The position numbers were made by a program, and so were the translations under genes. Under the pieces are notes generated by a model. The model was not told where the DNA came from and did no database searches. It was given only the letters and a program-made list of their open reading frames with translations. Positions 61,932-64,000 of a stretch of DNA of 64,000 bases are shown in pieces (position 1 is the stretch's first letter; each line of letters opens with the position of its first letter). Location: positions 496,001 through 560,000 of the forward strand of contig JABFGF010000002.1 of assembly GCA_013112635.1 (NCBI GenBank). Reading direction: 5' to 3'. This DNA is from Calditrichota bacterium (GTDB taxonomy: Bacteria > Calditrichota > Calditrichia > Calditrichales > J004).

Positions 61932-62369
61932 ATGAAATACAAAAACCCAAATATAATCAACTCAACCAAAACACTGGACAAAGAGTTTTACAATATCCCG
62001 CTATTTGGTGAGGTGCGCGTTGAACAGGACGGTGCTTTTCAGGGTGATTATGATTTGGGCGAAATTATTACCAACTCGCGTAAAAATGCCCGGCAAAACT
62101 TAAACGTCCGCGCAGCCGATGACGGACTTAGTGGCGCCGGTATTTATAAAAATGATTTCCTTAATGTTGAACTTGCTGCTCCTTTGGAAAATGGGGATAT
62201 AGCAGTAGTAAAACTTGGACCCAAAATTTATATCCGCAAAATATTCTTTGACAAAAAACATATCCGTCTGGAAACAGATTCCGGCACACCCTCCCCATTT
62301 ATTATTGATCCGGAGACACCGGGTTTTGAAATTGTCGGTAAAGTGACTACCGTAATCCGGGAATTATAG
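61932..62369 (+). CDS. Degenerate LexA/UmuD-like (S24) protein
   Basis: 145 residues consisting of the S24 fold only, without a DNA-binding domain. It aligns along its length: 'IPLFGEV' (as in 'VPLIGRV'), 'DDGLSGAGIYKND' (as in 'GDSMINAGIFEED'), 'KIYIRKIFF' (as in 'EVTVKRLIK') and 'GFEIVGKVTTVIREL'. The cleavage Ala-Gly is absent, and the catalytic Lys is Arg; a Ser is kept at 'GLSG'. It is therefore probably not a protease. It is 3 bases behind lexA and surely cotranscribed. It could be a UmuD-like partner of the Y-family polymerase downstream or a decoy of LexA. Confidence 0.7.
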   Translation: MKYKNPNIINSTKTLDKEFYNIPLFGEVRVEQDGAFQGDYDLGEIITNSRKNARQNLNVRAADDGLSGAGIYKNDFLNVELAAPLENGDIAVVKLGPKIYIRKIFFDKKHIRLETDSGTPSPFIIDPETPGFEIVGKVTTVIREL

Positions 62370-62473
62370 AAGCCTGTTTTCTTTCCTGATTGACATTAAA
62401 CCAACCTTAGTTTAATCCCTTAATAAAAAAAATTCTTTTTAATTGCACTCCATTATTTTCCTTTATATATTTT

Positions 62474-62488
62474 GGTGTACGTTTGTAA
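62474..62488 (+). promoter_or_regulatory. Candidate LexA box before the polymerase cluster
   Basis: GGTGTACGTTTGTAA, with TAC-GTTT-GTA as an inverted repeat, 32 bases before the small gene at 62521. It matches the box upstream of lexA in 12 of 15 positions. Confidence 0.6.
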
Positions 62489-62520
62489 CATTATAAATGG
62501 TTTCACATGGAAGTACTTAG

Positions 62521-62775
62521 ATGAAGTTTGAAGACATATTTGAAGACATCGAAGTCATCACTCACTTTAAAGATGGCAAGTTGCGCCCCTTACGGTTTAA
62601 ATGGAACGGCCGGGTTTACAAAGTAAAACAGTGGAACGGCAATTGGGTTAATCACCAGGGTTATACCAAGCAATATCATTTTTCCCTGCGCGCCGATAGC
62701 TCCGATTATGTGGAACTGCTTTTTGATGACTCTAACCTACAGTGGCAAATTGCACGTGTTTGCCTGGAAGGCTGA
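62521..62775 (+). CDS. Small DUF6504-like protein of the SOS cluster
   Basis: 84 residues. It contains Trp/Lys-rich stretches 'LRFKWNGRVYKVKQWNGNW' and a C-terminal 'YVELLFDDSNLQWQIARVCL', an arrangement like DUF6504 proteins that sit beside DNA polymerase Y-family genes (imuB/dnaE2-type clusters). It may support mutagenic repair. It lies after a LexA box, followed by a repeat and dinB. Confidence 0.5.
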   Translation: MKFEDIFEDIEVITHFKDGKLRPLRFKWNGRVYKVKQWNGNWVNHQGYTKQYHFSLRADSSDYVELLFDDSNLQWQIARVCLEG

Positions 62776-62778
62776 GAA

Positions 62779-62927
62779 TTTTTGACAGGATATACAGGAT
62801 AACAGGAGACAAAGCGAAAAGTACGTGAACTACCTTACAACAAATCGGGAATAATTTTCAAAATTGGTTTATGTATTGAAAATAAAAATAAAATATTCGG
62901 TCCATCCTATTGATCCGGTCAAAAAAA
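62779..62927. repeat. Imperfect-palindromic interspersed element (MITE-like)
   Basis: Left end TTTTTGACAGGATATACAGG (from 62779) and right end (62893-62927), whose complement reads TTTTTTTGACCGGATCAATA, are imperfect inverted repeats around about 90 bases of AT-rich sequence. The left arm resembles the 'TTGACAGGATTTACAGG' repeats reported in many bacteria. It lies between the DUF6504-like gene and dinB. Confidence 0.45.
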
Positions 62928-62930
62928 GTA

Positions 62931-64000
62931 ATGAAAAAAGATAGAATAATAATGCATATAGACGCCGATGCTTTTTTTGCTTCGGTAGAACAGGGCTTTA
63001 ATCCCCACTTAAGAGGTAAACCGGTTATTGTCGGTGGTATTGCCGATCAACGCGGCGTGGTACATACGGCCAGTTATGAGGCGCGTGCCCGTGGCATTAA
63101 AACCGGAATGGCACTGGTAAAAGCAAAGTCTATTTGCCCGGATGCTATTTTCCTAAAAGGCGATTATGCACATTACCGTGCCGTAGGGGATGTTTTTCAG
63201 GAAGTGTATCTCAAGTACACACCATGCGTAGAGTTTACTTCTTTGGATGATGCCTATCTCGATTTAAGCGGTACTGAACATATTTATTCCTCACAATGTT
63301 ATGTGGCACGCATGATTGCCGACGAAATTGACCAGCGCGTTGGGGTTAGTGTATCGATTGGGGTTGGCAGCAGCAAAATGGTTGCACGGATCGCTTCCGG
63401 CCTGCACAAACCACGCGGGATACTGCAAATTACCCCGGAACATGAGCAGGAATTTTTACATGATTTGGCTGTTGATCATTTGCCGGGCATTGGGCGTGTC
63501 GCCAAAGAGAAATTAACCGATCTGCATATTTTTAAAGTTGGTCAACTGGCCAAACTACCCAAATTAGTTGTAGAACAACTTTTTGGTAAAAACGGCGTTG
63601 CCATCTGGAAAATGGCTCATGGCATTGATGAGCGTGAAGTTCAGCGTAGAATTATCCCCCGCCAAATTAGTCGCGAAACCAGTTTTGCCGAAGACACTGC
63701 CGACAGCAAAATGATAAGCGGCAGCCTGCAATACCTTACTGAGCGTATTGGTCGCAAATTACGGGAAGAAAACCTGAACTGCCAAACCCTTGGCGTAAAA
63801 CTGGGCTATTCCGATTTTACACGCATCGCCCGCAGCAAAAGCCTGATTCATCCATCCAATGATGCCGGCGAAATGTTCCGAATGGTGCAAACTGTTTTTG
63901 ATGAGATGACCTTACGCCGTATCCGAATCCGCCATGTTGGAGTTTCGGCAACCAATATCCGGCCAAACAATTATCAGCATTTTTTATTTAGCGAACAATC
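62931..64000 (+). CDS. dinB: Y-family DNA polymerase (DinB/Pol IV), partial at the window edge
   Basis: The ATG is at 62931 (weak ribosome-binding site); 356 residues are visible and the gene runs off the window. 'IIMHIDADAFFASVEQGFNP' holds the first catalytic Asp (Asp11), 'YEARARGIKTGM' is a conserved nucleotide-binding segment, and 'EFTSLDDAYLDLSG' (101-114) carries Asp106, but the usual following Glu is Asp107. Helix-hairpin-helix 'LPGIGRVAKEKL' and the little-finger region 'RRIRIRHVGVSATNI' follow. It performs translesion synthesis and should be SOS-induced. A gene with this active-site change could have altered metal use. Confidence 0.9.
   Translation, partial: MKKDRIIMHIDADAFFASVEQGFNPHLRGKPVIVGGIADQRGVVHTASYEARARGIKTGMALVKAKSICPDAIFLKGDYAHYRAVGDVFQEVYLKYTPCVEFTSLDDAYLDLSGTEHIYSSQCYVARMIADEIDQRVGVSVSIGVGSSKMVARIASGLHKPRGILQITPEHEQEFLHDLAVDHLPGIGRVAKEKLTDLHIFKVGQLAKLPKLVVEQLFGKNGVAIWKMAHGIDEREVQRRIIPRQISRETSFAEDTADSKMISGSLQYLTERIGRKLREENLNCQTLGVKLGYSDFTRIARSKSLIHPSNDAGEMFRMVQTVFDEMTLRRIRIRHVGVSATNIRPNNYQHFLFSEQ

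Overview
The window is AT-rich Gram-negative DNA with outer-membrane proteins (a TonB-dependent receptor and two beta-barrel proteins ending in Phe), Sec, Tat and lipoprotein signals, NtrC/LytTR signalling, a C-terminal 'PNPFNPTT' secretion/anchoring domain on a zinc carboxypeptidase, and canonical TTGACA/TATAAT-like as well as sigma-54 promoters. Together these suggest the Calditrichota/Ignavibacteriota part of the FCB group. The phylum is inferred from these traits and not from a marker gene.

Layout. 1-2050: start of a solute-binding protein and a C69 dipeptidase. 2239-5471: a GT2 glycosyltransferase, ApbE and an Agl23-like membrane glycosyltransferase. 5549-23993: a large sugar locus. LacI (21610-22623) heads an almost unbroken minus-strand run with short gaps. 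It encodes three lipoprotein or secreted proteins with DUF1080 (3-keto-glycoside hydrolase/lyase) domains, four Gfo/Idh/MocA oxidoreductases (three with Tat signals), a NupG-type MFS transporter, then a heptaheme c-type cytochrome, a small membrane protein and a discoidin-like protein. A fifth oxidoreductase is divergent from lacI. The likely logic is periplasmic oxidation of glycosides to 3-keto sugars, cleavage by DUF1080 enzymes, import by the MFS carrier, and possibly disposal of electrons through the cytochrome.

24061-32611: TonB receptor with a DUF6660-like small protein; a beta-barrel/NtrC regulator/DxDGDG-protein operon with a sigma-54 promoter; a relic of a DUF2202 gene; a VIT-family metal transporter; and a second DxDGDG protein, also with a sigma-54-like promoter. 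32911-38438: TetR with two matching operators, an RND (MmpL-like) exporter, a LolA-like protein, a beta-barrel protein and a 4-TM protein. 38492-48531: signal transduction (histidine kinase, sigma-54 activator with GAF, Ser/Thr kinase with propeller, LytS/LytR pair) and an OB-fold lipoprotein with its own sigma-54-like promoter. 48761-51006: a DUF5916 gene split by a -1 frameshift at a T6C run. 51153-51226: tRNA-Asp. 51383-57916: an SPFH-like protein and an 1836-residue protein that joins a fold-type I aminotransferase to a divergent phosphoenolpyruvate-carboxylase-like domain, the most unusual gene here. 58586-61072: M14 carboxypeptidase. 61274-64000: a SOS region with LexA, a degenerate LexA-like twin, a DUF6504-like small protein and a Y-family polymerase; a shared GGTGTAC-N2-TT-like box precedes these and the small gene at 57913-58134.

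Four copies of a terminator fused to a tRNA-3'-end-like sequence occur between minus-strand genes, and two other interspersed palindromic repeats were found.
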